A stretch of 64,000 bases of DNA from Paralichthys olivaceus (GCF_024713975.1 NC_091099.1:18457501-18521500), one strand, 5' to 3'; shown: positions 34,801 to 48,719, counted from the stretch's first letter. The notes: generated from the letters alone by a model not told the origin. A program made the numbers and translations.

Positions 34801-37800
34801 AGAAACATTGATGGTGCAAATTTAAATCTTTGATCCAAATATGATGTATGAGTATGATGTGTGCTGACCTGTCCATCTCTCTCTGATACAAGGCTCATGG
34901 GGATCAGGGACTCTGGCTCAGTGGCCTGGCCGGCTTCATCCAAAAACACGTGAGTAAAATGTCCCACTCTGAGTGAAAGCACATTTATAGTTAGTAAATA
35001 GAGTCTGAAATGGTAGAGACTTTATTTAGACACATTATACTTGTTCTTCTTCAATGTTAGGAAGGTTTAATGTGTCTGCAAAAGGTCAAAGTTAAAAAAC
35101 CAAACTTTCACAGTAATGGGAGCCCCCCCCCCCAGAGAAGTCTCTGCTCCTGTCGTGATGTGTCATACCCCACATTTGCGTAATGCATGCCTCGTGGCTA
35201 TTCTGACACGGCCCCCGAAAGCTAAAATCCAAGTATTTGAAGCAGAGTTCACACTACTTGAGTTGCTGTTGTGTGATTGGGAGTCCTGCAGGCATAGTGA
35301 CTACACAACTGACTGGCAACATGGGGTCACACACTACATTAACCACTGCATGGACCTTGACCACCTTCCCCTCATCCTGTGCTCTGATTGGCTGAAGTTG
35401 TAATTGACTCAAACTACTTTTACATCAAGTTAGAAATCTGATCATAGTCTGGGATTGATTGATGACTGACAAATCTGACGGAAAATCACTAGGCTTTAGA
35501 CAGAGGCTGACAAGAGGAGCTGCAGCAATGGTCTAGTATGAGGAAAGTGACTGGAACCACTACAAGTAAAAGCCCAAATTAAAATGATGAATCTCAATAT
35601 GAACACAATGTATCTCCCCTTAACACCTATCCACTATTAACTACAGCCAAGGCCTTACTGTAGTCCAATACTGTGGAACATTCCGGCGCTGGAGCAGGTG
35701 CTGACCACGATCCTGTGAAAAGAGGCCTGACGGATGTCCTCTCCCGCCCTCGAGTACAGTCTCAGCACTTCTGGGATTGACTAGTTAGAAACAAACTCAC
35801 ATCAACGTGGCATATAAATTTTAGATGATAAAGCAGGGTACTAAAAGAAGAGTATTTTACCATAGCCTCATCTATTATTTAGAAAGGATTACTGACAACT
35901 GTACCACCCCACCTGGTGGCGATGGCATCTGTACAGACATTACTGCACAGCGGAATATGCATATTCTCCCTTTGATCATACATAATGTAACTGAGGTGCC
36001 TGTAGCGTGAAAACTGCAGTGAATTTCATTTCCCTGGTGCTGTTCGGTACCTCATCCTGCCTACAAGATGCATTGACGCGGGCCAGACTTGCAGCATGCA
36101 GGAAGCCACTGTCAAGCAGACGGACGCAGATGAGGTCAGCAGCGCTGTTGGAGGGAGTACACACGAGCACCCGACTGCTGGGGATAAAGTGGTAAACCTG
36201 GAGGGGGAAAGACTTTGACTATGAAGTTGCTCAGACCGGATCTTGTCAGGTACAAAACCTAATGCTGACATATTCTCACTTCAGGTGATATGGCTTAAAA
36301 TAACTGTCTTATTAATTATTGAGTTTTCCATCAATACTAGTATTATCAGATTACTTTCAAATTCATTGTCCAAAATAACGTGAAACTTTTTTATCAGAAG
36401 GATAGATTAGATGCATGGACAGTATTTGTGAAAAACAAATAAATGCGGACACCAATGACTGTATATAAAGTAACTCAACAAAAGTAAAGAGACAAAACGT
36501 CTAGCTTGCCACTTGCTGGCTGGTTAGAGAATAGGTCATAATCCCTGCCACCTCCATGCTAAGAGATGGGACAAACTGTCACATCTAATAAAAATGTCCA
36601 ATGACAGTTGTTATCATTTCAGTTTTGTTTTTGTTAGCTTTTCACACTAATGTCAATGTTTATTTTTTTGTTTAACAAATTATGTTCAGGTCTAATGATA
36701 TTTGAACAAAAACAATAATCCTAAAGTTAGGACTGATTTGTTATAATCATAACACACATTATCAAAAATCAAATATCATTATCAATACATGGGGTTCCTG
36801 GTTCAGAGCTACTCTTAATGTTACAATAAATACAGCCCTTGAGTAGAGGGTGATGGTGTGTATGCACCTGTAGTATGGCCTCTATGAGGGTGATTGTCTT
36901 TCCAGTGCCCGGAGGTCCAAAAAGCACATAAGGAATGGGGCGACACTCTCCTTCCAGGATCCTCTTCACTGCCTCTCTCTGAGGGGGGTTCAGGTCTGGG
37001 TTAAACAAGTTCCCTTTGCTGGGAATGGGTTTCGACAGCAGTCCTCCATCTAGGAGCAGTAATGCAATTGTTATTAATGTGCACAATGTTCCCTGATATG
37101 TTTAAAATGAAACTGAAAACCAAAGTAACTTGTACTTTTAGTCTGCGTGGCCTTTGACTTCATGTCGATGGAAACGCTCGACACATTTCTCTTCTTCGGC
37201 CATGGAGCCTGGTTTTCAGATACAGTTACAATTAATGAAAAACTAAACAAAGCAGACATAAGTGTCTTTTATTCTTTCTTTCACCTCATTGTTCTCTATT
37301 GCTTTGTTTTGGTCTGGCTCCTCTATCCACTTTCCTGTCCACTGAAGGGTCTGAGGAGTCACTCTGGAGGGGAAGAGAACTGCACAGGGATGGGGGAAAT
37401 TACTGCAATTTAAACCATTTAAAACAACAGAGGCTAATAAAAACGTAAAACAAAACAGTGCAGATGTTTTAAATTTGATTTAATAGGTGATTTTGTCTAT
37501 AAAACTACTGTGGAGCTACTGTGTCAAAATGGTTCTAAGTATCTGTGCAAGCAGACGCTGCTGGAGAAGTAAAATGTTTTGTTTATTTAATTCCTGGAGG
37601 CAATACTACTTTACTGAAGGATAAACAGCGCCCTCTGGTGTCAGTTTTTGGTTGCTGAAATTAAGACCAATAAAAGTTCATTCGTTTCTTAAAATGAAGA
37701 ATATTTCATATATATTTCATAATTTTTTAAATCTTATATAATTGAACATTGACATAGTAATGACTTAATAATCTCTAAAATGTCAGGAAACACATGCTGT

Positions 37801-40800
37801 ACAGAGCAATTCAAATAAAGTCTCAGCTTACTGTCTCCAAACTGCTTCGTCTGGAGAAGTGCATTATGACACCGCCTTGTGGTCGTTCTGCAAATGGCCA
37901 AAGGACTCATATTAGAGGCAAACTGAATCAGATCAACTACGAAGCAATATGTGCGATTGATATTTTGAAGTATTATTAGAAGAAGAATTTGTGATGATAC
38001 TAAGACTTCCTCTTTTTCTCACCTGTTGTAAGAGAACTCAACATCAAGCGGCTCTCCGAGGTAACTGCGCTGAAACTCTGAGTTTACTCTCAAACTAACA
38101 TCCTCATCATTGATCTGTGTAAAAACAGAGCATCAGATTACATCAACATTTTATCAGAATTTATGATTGATAGAACAGTTAATGTTCATTCACAAGGTGC
38201 CAAAAACAAACTTTGTGTGAACCTAATGTGACTTTAGCAGCTTTCTCCCCTTTTCCAGGCCACGATGCATCCATCCTCCAAGAAACTCTGCAAAATACAT
38301 CCAGGCTTTCTGCTATTCCTCTTTTGCTGATTGTAATAGCAGCATGGCTAATTTAATCAACTTGTGATTTCAGATTAAATGTACATCTGTTGTCATGGGG
38401 ATGGAGGATAACATGATTCATTTACATCAGCTTTGTAGTTTTGTTGCAGTATAATAAAGATAGCTTGGATATGACCTTTTACAATTACATGTTTGTAGCT
38501 GTGGCTGCTACCATTGCTAAGTAGCTATCATCTATGGCCACCCAGACACACACCACATTATTACACATATTGTTAAATAGATCCTGGCCAGCGGTAATAG
38601 AACTGGACCTGACCTAACTATGTAAAAGGTTAAACCCATTCGGTTCTCGGGTCGTGTCTTGGGTCCTACACTTTGTGTGGACCCGGGATAACCTCTACTT
38701 CAAAGTATAAAATATCTCCGTACCTCTGCGACAAAACTGATGTACTCCATTACCACACCGTCATTCCGTGGTTTCTTCAACACTATTCTGTCCCCTGTAG
38801 AAAATGCTTGTCAAGACCTTTGTGTTGCACAATAACTGACAAGATAAATGTCTGCAATACCTCAGCAATAACAAAAAAAGACACTTAAGGCATCCTCACC
38901 TATATTAAGACTGGGTCTGCCTTCAGCCAACCCCAGGACCTCCAAGTGCAGGTGGGCAGCTCCCTTCCTGAGAAGAGCTCCCCTGATTGAGAATTCTCCC
39001 AGTTCCCTCTCTGCATGCAGTTCTTCCAACCAGAGAAGAGCTGAGAAGCGTGAAAGCATGTTGGATGGTGATAGCACCTAAGCAAACAGACACACAGACA
39101 CAGCAGGAGAAGGAAAACAAAATCTTTCAAATTATTCCTGATGGAATTTTTTTTAATGTTTTCTTTTCCACACCAAAGGTGAGATAAAACACAGAGCAGG
39201 AGCCTCTAGAGCAAATTTCGTGCCGAACAGCGTTGACCCAGAGCTCATCTTCTTTCTTAGCAATTAATTTATACTTGTGGCAAGTGAACACTGGTAGACT
39301 CCAGCATCATCAAAAATCCACAGCCACACATGAATCAACCCATTTGTTGACGAAGTGGCCCTAATTTTAAACTTCTTACATAATCTACATGACCGCGCTA
39401 AACATCATCATGGGCCTGCTCACCTCTCCGAGGCTTGGCTCAACCACCAGCACGTCACTCTGCGCCTCCACACAGTCTCTCAAAGCACGAGGCACTTGAA
39501 AGCTCGGTAAGAAGTTTGGCAGCCGCCGATTAGTAAGCCTAGTGGAGGAAAAGGCAAAGTCAAACAAGAGGTGACATAATCAATTCACACAGAGGAAGTT
39601 ATCCTCATGGCCAATTGGGCACAACAGCACTTATGAATAACAGTTATGACAATCCTGACCGTGTTTCCTCTCGGATTCTTAACTGTGTGTCTGCTCTTCA
39701 CACACAAACTGACAATCACAATCATATAGTTATTAATCAATGGTGTCGGATCACAAATGCAGATTGTTGCAATCCCCTTTAACCCCAATGTCCTGGCTGT
39801 GTGCATCTCGTGTGGTGTGTGGCAGGTGAACTCCTCATTAACTCAAGAGTGAATAAAACTAATTTCTAACTTCTTCAGTACTGGATGGATCCTAATAGCT
39901 TTATTAGTGTTGGTGTTCATTGTTGAAGTGTAAAGTGAGTGCAGGCCAGTAGGGGAGTGAGGAGGGAGGAGGGGTCGCTGCTGCAAAATAAACATGGACA
40001 TATGAACAAAGTGAAGGAAAATCTAAATACTGAATTCACATGTATAAAAATCAAACACTGCACAGACTGAATATCGGTATCTGTAATAAAACATACAGAC
40101 TGGTGGGCAATGCATTTCAGAGCTCTTCCTCTGTGGATTTAGTTGAATGGATACCTTTGTGGGCCTTTTGAAGCACAGACAGTGATCACTTGAGTGGGTG
40201 CTGCTGGGAGAGAACAAGCGTCACTGGGGGTGTAGGGCACCGAGGGCTGCAGCAGGTTCTCCTCTTCACTGCCCACTGTGACCTCCAGGCGCCTCCCGAT
40301 GGTGAAAGAAGAGAAGTGCAGCAACAGCAGCTCGGCACAGCTTCCCAGGCTCCTGAGAAATTTCCCCACACATGAAATTCAGACACATTTGGCACCTCAG
40401 TGAGTGGAGCTAATTTTTTATGGCAGCAGAGCAAGTCCTGACAGAGATGAAGCCAAAAACTTATACAGTCTACATTCATCTTTTTGACCCATTACTCCTA
40501 CAACTGCTTCTGTAATTTATACTATTGCCACAAGAATTTAAAGAAATTAACATACTTTGCTTGGCAGGCTACTACAACAGGCAACCTCCCTCCTGGTGAA
40601 ATATCCAGCTCTCTTTCCTGGATATGGATATTCTCCTTATTCACATCACCATTTTCTTTGTCCACCTCTTTTGCATCACATGCTTGTTTTTCAGGAGAGC
40701 CAGACTCGGAACTGTTTCCATGCAAAGGCTGTTTCTGTCTCTGTGATGTGTAGCCTCTGACAGAAACAAGGCTGAACTGTTTTTCCGAGTCCCAGCCAGC

Positions 40801-42911
40801 AAACTCACAACACTTTATCCTGTGGGTCTCTGAACCTTTATTTCTGTTGCAGTAGAAAAATGAAAACGAATCACAATATAATGTGCCACTTGTGCATCAA
40901 CATTCAAAAAAATAAAGGGCAGCAGTATTTGTAATCAAAGTTGAAATGATTAAAAAATAGTTTACTTAGAATGTGATTATATTCTTGTTTTTATTTTGGT
41001 CACTCACTGTATCCAGAGCACTAGCTCTTGTCTCTCCCCAATCCTCAGATCTCCAAACTGTCCATACTCTGTTACGTTCAGGCCTCCTTTGTTTTCAAGG
41101 AGGCTCTGGAGTTCAGCCTCTGGGAGAATTGCAGCAGGAGAACTCACACTGCAACACAAACAAACAAAAAAAACATCAAATGACTTATCTGCATCACCCC
41201 AACCAATTTTGAACACAGTAAACTGAAAACCACAACCTTGTGAACATGTCAAAGGTATTATAAAGATCCAATGATTAAAAAGAAATCAGCAGATAAATCA
41301 ATAATTAAACTAATTGTTCATTGAAGTCCTATAAACGATAGAAGTCAAAACAAAATACCTCTGAAGACAGGGTGCCATGCACAGGGCCCTCCAACTGTAG
41401 ATGGACTGATTGCTCTCCACCATTACCAGGTTCACCAGGTGCCCTGGCAAAGGCTGGTATTGGGCAGGCAGTAGCAGAGAGTCCAGGCTGAAGAACACTT
41501 TGTTCTCCACCACTCCATTGTTACCAAACACGCTGGTCACACACACCTGGGGACAGAGGATCATTCGAATTAGGGGAAACCAAAGAAAGAAGTAATTAGA
41601 TTTATAACTTTATAAATAAATTGAATCCTACATGAACCTGAATTACTTTTGAAGCATTAACACACATTAAATGTAATTCTTTTCCAGTTCTAGTGCTAAA
41701 AGGCCTAAAGTCTTTAAAGCCTAAATCTTTCAATGATGCAATTACCTGGTCTAGGCGGCAATAGCGTAAAGGGACCACAGAATGAGCCTCGGTGGTCCAC
41801 TGGGTTGGATTGATAAAATATTTTGCTTGGACCCAGTCACCTTTCATTGGCTCATAACCTAAAAGAGAGGAGAGGAAATACACTGAATGTGCCAGTGGGC
41901 AGGGAAGTTAACATCAGCCTTCATCCAAGTGGTAGTAAATTTTGGTGTATACTCAGTCTTACAGCTAACAAAACATCAACTGCAAAGAAAAAAAGGTGGC
42001 TGATAAATCAGACAAAAAAATGCTGTCTGGAGCTAAATGGCTACTGTGGGTGTGTGTGACAGAGTAAGTCGAATTAATGCAAATCATCACGGAGGTCAAA
42101 CAGGCTCAAAATGTTAGTGTGTAGAGTACAGTAGCCGTACCTTCCCAAAGACTGTTGCGTGGGAAGTATGTGTTCTGGTTTATGTATCCGCCATCTCTGT
42201 CAAATGCCGTGACTGTGCCGATGAGAGGCCGGAGATGCAAACTGTCAGCCTCTAGTGAGGTTCTTCCTCCGTCCTCCCAGGCGTCTGCACTCTTCTCCAC
42301 CTGAACGACAGGATGAAGCAGTCTGTGCATGATAGAGCTCACAATGGATGTCCGTTTGTATTGATCTTTAGCTGAGTCCACTCTCAGCTAAAGTGGTGCA
42401 CTTCTGGCACTAGAGAAACAGTCTGCACATGTACCCTATTTCACCGAAATAACTTTTGTGCCTCTTGCAGGTGAATGATGACTCACCCTGACAGCTTTCC
42501 ATCCGCCTTGGGCACCATCTCTCACTGCTATACAGTTCACCAGGTCCCCTTCTTTCAGCAGCATGCCGCCCAACACCTGGCCACTGGTGAAGTAGACAGC
42601 ACCGTCTATCATGCCATAGTCCAGGCAGAGCTGGGTCACCACACCGCCCCGCAGGTGACGAATGTCCTCAATGCCTGACCACCACGAGAAATACGGACCA
42701 TCCAACATGTTAGTGTGTTTGTAATGCAGCGGGTAAATGTGTTGAATGATGGAGGCTGCTTTTCAGGATTGTTACATTGACCTGAAGCAGAGAAGTTGTC
42801 TTCTCCATCCACCTCTACTGTCCTCCACAGTGGAGACACCAGCTTGGACAGCGCACATCGCAGAGCAGTCAGCATGGCGGGGTTTCTATCAACAGGGAAC
42901 ACTTTCAACAT
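31883..42911 (-). CDS. mov10l1: mov10l1, piRNA-pathway RNA helicase MOV10-like 1
   Basis: A germ-cell ATP-dependent UPF1-like (SF1) RNA helicase that feeds precursor transcripts to Piwi proteins. 25 exons join in frame (1,159 aa; human 1,211): 42782-42911, 42487-42674, 42141-42300, 41746-41858, 41359-41546, 41008-41148, 40556-40843, 40155-40352, 39424-39538, 38900-39077, 38724-38794, 38023-38114, 37832-37887, 37285-37379, 37136-37208, 36868-37049, 36051-36197, 35659-35780, 34869-34968, 34351-34497, 33942-34115, 33622-33771, 33052-33159, 32129-32269, 31883-32005. Motifs: Walker A GPPGTGKT (740-747), DEAG (856-859), GDPRQLGP (884-891), NYRSH (935-939), [10 protein letters not shown] (1055-1064) and NVAITR (1098-1103), all intact. 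The N-terminal half ([21 protein letters not shown]) matches MOV10L1, not MOV10. The human start aligns better with M13 (42875). The C-terminus may be alternatively spliced. Confidence 0.96.
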
Positions 42912-43320
42912 GGCAACCCAATTAGCTAAGTTCTCGGCAGCTAGTTGGCCATAGGTTAGCTAGCACGGTTAGCTGCTGGACCTCCTGCGCTAGCTAACGC
43001 GCCCATTAGCAGAAAAACAAACAAACTATATTTTCAAATAAGTGACGTGGTCAACACCATTAGCGCGTTAGCCGGAACACGTTCAAGGCTAATGTTAGCT
43101 GAAGTAGCTGTAGCACAGAGCACAACGCACAGTGAGGAGACAGAAGCACTTGAGTGACATTTGGAACAGAGGACGTTTAGAGATCATTTAAAAATTACCT
43201 TCCTCAACGCTAAGTATTAAAGAGCAGTTCACGTGTCAGGGTCAGGAGCGCGCCTTCTGTGCACTTTCCAGCACCAAGGGTTTGACGGGCACGCGTACGT
43301 GCGCGGGAGCGCCGGGTCAT
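42912..43320 (-). promoter_or_regulatory. mov10l1 promoter region, TTAGC-rich and CpG-containing
   Basis: Upstream of the start codon seven TTAGC and three GCTAA pentamers occur within about 185 bases (42,920-43,105), followed by CpG-rich sequence at 43,230-43,320 (CACGCGTACGTGCGCGGGAG). No TATA box is seen. On the minus strand TAACCGTGC (42,963-42,971) resembles a MYB-family site. In mouse, Mov10l1 is a target of A-MYB. Confidence 0.5.
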
Positions 43321-46300
43321 GGTTGTGTCGAGAGCTGGTGTTCGGAGATATGTGGTGAACCCACCAAAGGTGTTCTGGTATCCCAGAATTCACCGCGAGC
43401 CGACTCGGTGGTGTTCAGCTGTGCTGGTGGGATTAAAAACAGAGATTAGAAATCATCAAACCCACATGTTTAAATATAGATATAAATATCGTGTAGTCAT
43501 TCATCAGAGACCTCTCAGAATGACTGTGTGTTACACTGTGCCATGAATAATAAAGAGACATGCTGCTAACTCTAGATAACTGATAATACATTTTCACGCT
43601 CTGTTCATGTAACATTGCAAGTTTCTTGGAAGATTTAAACTTGTTCTTTGTTTATTTGCCAAAGTTTGTTTTGGCTTCAGCAGTTTGACATGTTATTCTT
43701 ATTAACCACACATGCATTCACATTCATCATTTATGAAAACTTTAACGCTGCTGCAAAGACAGGTAATCCATATTCATACAGGTTTTTTTTTTTTAAATGT
43801 ATGAAATCCAATGCAGTACGTAATAAATCTGAAATGACATCCATCCAATTTGCATTTTAGAAACTCATGAGTTATGAAGCACCACCTGTTTTCTCACCAA
43901 CTATCTCTGGGCCACATTCACCTCATGCAAGTGGACGACTTTTTGGCTCATTGTGCATTTTTCCATAGAAAGAGGCCGGTGGAACACATTTTGGCGAGAT
44001 TTAATACATTGAAGGAAAACATCCTCGTGCTCTTTTTCTGCCACAGCACGTTCTCACTGCACCATCACATTCCGTCTGTGACCTGCCTTGTAAAAAGCCT
44101 TCATGCTGCATCACTAAACTAATGACAAACTGAACCAACGAGTCACCATGTCTGCTGTCATCTGATGACGAAGTGTGAAATGTTCCCTCTGCTCTACACT
44201 GTCAAAGTGAACAACAGAAAACTCTTCATGTCGCTCAGCTTATGTTTGATGCCTAGAGATGTTCATTCATGTAAAAGAATCCCACCTCTCTTTAGACTCT
44301 CAGTCAAATGTGTGGGAGTCGTTTCAGTGTGACTAACACTAATACTGGCAGCACAAGAGAATTGGAATGTCCACTTGTAAATCATTTCAGTGGTTCAGCA
44401 GTGAAGACTTGAGGAATTTATGTGCTGTGAATTGAAGTGTGAAGCATATATCTGTTAGAGCTTATATCATCCACACCTATTGATAGATATTAATACTTTT
44501 AACTGCACTATCTGTTAGTTTCAGTTCAAACCCAATCACATATTTTCACTGCCAATCATTTCTCTAATTGTATCATATCTTCTCCACAATTTTTTAAATA
44601 AACTTTTATTGTCTTCCAGGCAGGACAGTAGACAGGAGTTAAAAATGAAACAAATTAAATATTTCTTATGTTCAAATTGGACGAGTACAACCATATACAT
44701 TTTTGAGGAGCCATCAAAAATATCTAGAAAATGTCCTGAGTATTAAAAGAAGAAATAAAGAAAATCATAAATTTATTGTACCTCCCAATTATATGTTCTA
44801 TACCTCCCTGCACTGCGGTCGAAAATGTTTTCCTATACGATAATCCTTGTGGACACTACATCCTTTGAAATGAAATGGACTTCTATTCAAATGACAAGAT
44901 GTTTAGACTAAGACTTTCAAGAACCAGCCTTAAAAACACAACATTTAGTTGCTTTTGTGGAGTTTATGATTATATTACACAGTCTTTATTAGGAGTTTGA
45001 TGTTAAAATTGTATTTCTCCTTTAGATTTACATTAAAACATAGATTGATTGTTGGTTCTTAAACTGGGACACAGCACAAGGTCCATTTAGTGGATGATCC
45101 GTGTGTTCAATTTTTTCACATCATACAGCACATCCAAGTAATTGAACTGGTATTATTTGTTTAGCAATATGCTGATTTCACACTGCCATATTGCTGCCGT
45201 AAAGATTAAATATCCCAAAGTCTTTTTAAAAAAATTGTTGCAATAGAAAGTGCTTAGCAGTAAATGGTGGTATCAGTGATTTATAGTCAGTGGACACGCA
45301 AAATGTAAAACATGCAAAAACTGTGATACGTTCTATTGGCAGAGCGATTATGTTGATTTACAACTGCTGCCACAAGGCACTTTTATGTTGTGGTATTTAA
45401 AATGGTCTGCCTTTAAGAGATGATGGCAAGTGATAGGACATTAACATTTATATAAGAACCATTTGAACAGTTTCCACAGGTGCTGCCCAGAACTGTTTCA
45501 TAAGCACATGGCAGTTACACTTTTTTGCTGTTTCAGTGCTGAGTACACTTTGCCGATCTTGTCATACACTTAAGAGGGGTGATGTTTTCATATTGTGTGT
45601 CCCTGCCAGCACAAAAACCATTTGCTTGTGAATACTCATCTGACATTGACACTACCCAACTTTCACCAAAAGAGAGCAGTGGTTGCCCTTTTTGTTCACC
45701 AGACAGCTACAGTCTGTGCTGCAGGGTGCAAATGAGGCCAAGGGAGAAATCAGATCAGATACTAATCTCACAGTCTGTGTTGCTATAACTGGACACTCTA
45801 CTTACCCTGCTTAATGGCAACAAATGCCGTGAATGCTTAGAAATTAAGCCAGCTATTGTGCGGCGCAGAGGGGAAAAACAGATTTCCCTGTTTAATCTGA
45901 TAGTGTTTGACAAGGGCTTAAACTTCCTCTTCTGTAATTAGCGTCTTAATACACAAGCATGCCAAGGGCCACGAGAGTCAAGAATCTGATTGTTGGACAG
46001 GAGTTTGGCCACAACAGGTTGCTTGCCCAAGAATTAGAAGAAGTGGCTGCCTGTCTGTATTATGATTAAGCATGTCAATTAAAAAAAAACATTTAAAGAC
46101 ATATTTAAAATCATACTGATCAAAGACGCATATGTTTACAAGTTGATGATATCTATTTGAAATGTTTTCAGATGTCAAAACATGTGGTGTTTAGAGAAAA
46201 ATACCCACAAGTTCAAACATTCTTTATACACCACATAATGTGTAATCCTGTGTTTACCACAAAATTATATTAGTCCTGCTTTTCTACATAAAATTTGAGA

Positions 46301-46430
46301 CTTAGAACGAATGTATATTCCTCCATGAGAATATTACAATGCTCCTCAGACAGAGGTCCATGTGAGGTCAATACCAAGTCCCACAGACACACAATAGATC
46401 CTCTAAACTGAGTTTTTTTGGTTTGATTTA

Positions 46431-46512
46431 TGATCTGACACATCAGAATCAGGTTATTGTCAAGCAGGTTTACACATACAAGGAATTTGCTTTGGTGTGT
46501 TTCTGCAATTAA
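46431..46512. repeat. LINE-derived repeat end (CAGAATCAGGTTATTG motif)
   Basis: CATCAGAATCAGGTTATTGT followed by AGGTTTACACATACAAGGAA is a common teleost LINE-type repeat end that I recognise from many fish loci. The AT-rich stretch that follows (to about 46,620) may belong to it. Confidence 0.6.
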
Positions 46513-47530
46513 AACTATAGAAAATATCTAAATAGGAAACAAAAATGAAATATAAAAAATTAAAAGAATACTATAGGCAAATAAAAAATACTATAAAAGT
46601 ACTACAAGCGGGACTTCAACTATAATACTGTATATATGGACACATATAGACTACTATGTATATGTATAGTGCAGAACAAATAAAAAAAATGGATTCATAA
46701 AATAATTCCTTCTGACATCCATCTCCATTTCCGTCCAGTATCGAAACCAGATGCAAATAGGAATTCATTTGACTTGATGAATGTATATAAAAAATGGGGG
46801 AAGAGTAGGAACGTAGCAACAGCAAACAGAGCCACGGCTTCTTCTTATTCTGTGTTTGGTAGTTGTTTCTGATATTTGTAGTTAGCTAATAAAAATGCTA
46901 GTAATTGAAAGAAACATTGAGGCAGAAGTTGGGATATATGTGAGATTTTGTTTTCTCTTTCACATCTTGCCTTGTTAAGATATTGGTGATAAAATTCCTG
47001 ATTATCATGTGGATTTGTAAGTTTTTCATAAGATCTTACAAACTTTAAAAAAAAGCATGAAAACAAAACAATGTTCAGGAGTGATCACACACTTTGAATA
47101 TACAAGTCACTGTGAAACCCTGTAAAATGTTTTATATGGTAGCTGTTAGCGGTAACAATGGCTATGATTGGCATATAGAATTAAATTCTCTTGATCAATA
47201 CTGTGCTGGTATTGTTCTGTTTTGATGAATCATTGTATTTTATGTGGAACATTAGATACCAGGAGTATCAGTCGTTTAGTCAGTTAAACTTATCTGCACT
47301 TTAAACAAAAAAACAAAAGAACTAAACTAAAAACACATCTATCTCTCCTCTGCATCTTTGTACTTGTTTGTATTTTGCACTTCAAAAAGGAAAAGAAAAA
47401 CTTTATACACTGTATTTTGTAATTTGAACTATTTTCTAATTTTATATATTTCTTTTTTTTCTCTAATCTTTCTTTTAAAATATTTGTATGCCAGGAGATT
47501 GAAAAACAAAATAAGAGTTTCATTACATGC

Positions 47531-47597
47531 TGTAAACTGTGTTTATCTGCTGTGTATATGACAATAAGCATCTTGAATCTTGAATCTAGAATCTAAA
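47531..47597 (+). repeat. LINE 3' tail with TTGAATCT minisatellite
   Basis: TATGACAATAAGCATCTTGA followed by ATCTTGAATCTAGAATCT is the typical fish LINE 3' end (a 'gacaataaagc' block then a tandem 'ttgaatct' tail). The AT-rich 200 bases before it are probably part of the same insertion. Confidence 0.65.
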
Positions 47598-47702
47598 TAG
47601 GATGTTTCATCACTTATTGCTAACGTGGTCAGTGTTACACTCTTACCTTTACCTACTGGAGAAAATCTGCAGTGGAAACACTGGTTGTCTTCTGAATATC
47701 AA

Positions 47703-48220
47703 GGCCAAGACTCTGTCTGCAATGTTTACAGTCTGACAAGTCCAAGTTGAACATTTCTCCAAACAACAGCAATACCTTTTGTATTGATTTAGGTCCAGAC
47801 AACCTTTAGGCTAATCTCTGTTAACAGCTATCTTCATATGAATGCAGATAAATTAAAGCTGATGCATTTTGATCAGTTCAATATGGGACACTGTGGGAAG
47901 TTCTTGGGAGTTCTTGTACAAACAAACTAAACAATCTATAACCTGTTAATCCCTGAGCCCATCAACTATCATCTGATATCAGATTATCCTTTTTGGGGCT
48001 GCGTCCAATATTTTGGGGCTTCCGGTGAAGACAGTGGATGTCCGGGCCAAGACTCTGTCTTCTGTTCACTGTTAAAAGTCTCACGAGTACAAGTGATTTG
48101 AAGGTTTCTCATCATAAAGCATAAACAGTGATACTTTCTGTAGGTATTATAGATCCAGACCTTTTGTCTTATCTCTATTAACATCTATCTACACATGAAT
48201 AGGCCGATGCATTTTAATCA
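47703..48220 (+). repeat. Diverged direct duplication, two copies about 340 bp apart
   Basis: Copy A (47703-47875) and copy B (48045-48220) share GGCCAAGACTCTGTCT at the start, an ACAGTGATAC / ACAGCAATAC block, GGTCCAGAC / GATCCAGAC, a TCTCTGTTAACAGCTATCT / TCTCTATTAACATCTATCT block, and GATGCATTTTGATCA / GATGCATTTTAATCA at the end, in the same order. It is either a local duplication or two copies of an unrecognised repeat. Confidence 0.65.
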
Positions 48221-48690
48221 AAGTGTTCCTCCTCTTAAGCTCTACACACAGACTATTTACCAGCAGGCAAACAACATCTGCTTAAATGTTATTGGTTAAA
48301 CTGGAAACAAGAAGCAGAAGGCTTCCCGACCCAAAATCTGGTCCCTCGCCTACAGATTCTACACATTCACATGCAGAATTGTCAATGGATCTTAATAATG
48401 TGCTAACTATTGAGCTTTAGATGTGCTGGTATAGAATGATTTGGTTATCTTCTGATAAAATCAAGGCTTTCTGTTCCACATGGCGTCTTTTTGTCTTAAT
48501 GCTAAACTAATCAGCTGATAACTTAATATTCAGCGACAGAGGTGAGAGTGGTATATACTGATATCTCTGTGTATTTTCTCCAAACGTCACACAATTGGAG
48601 GTGCATGTGCCTCTTGGAGATAATTAAATAAGTATTTGTATTTGAGATATGAATGAATGACGTGGGGTTTTTTTTTTTAGAAAGATGACG

Positions 48691-48719
48691 TTGTGTGTAT
48701 GTGTGTGTGTGTGTGTGTA
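48691..48719. repeat. (GT)n microsatellite upstream of nuak1
   Basis: A GT tract of about 29 bases with one TATG break, followed by a run of G residues. Confidence 0.93.

Larger units (their letters stand above)
43321..48690. other. mov10l1-nuak1 intergenic region
   Basis: mov10l1 (minus) and nuak1 (plus) diverge from this interval of more than 5 kb. It is AT-rich and contains LINE-like tails (46.4 and 47.5 kb) and a diverged direct duplication (47.7-48.2 kb). No exons with recognisable protein similarity were found. Confidence 0.6.

Noticed and set aside
31883-42911. Identity as MOV10 rather than MOV10L1
   Set aside because: The N-terminal [18 protein letters not shown] and [12 protein letters not shown] blocks and the C-terminal [12 protein letters not shown] match MOV10L1 as I remember it.
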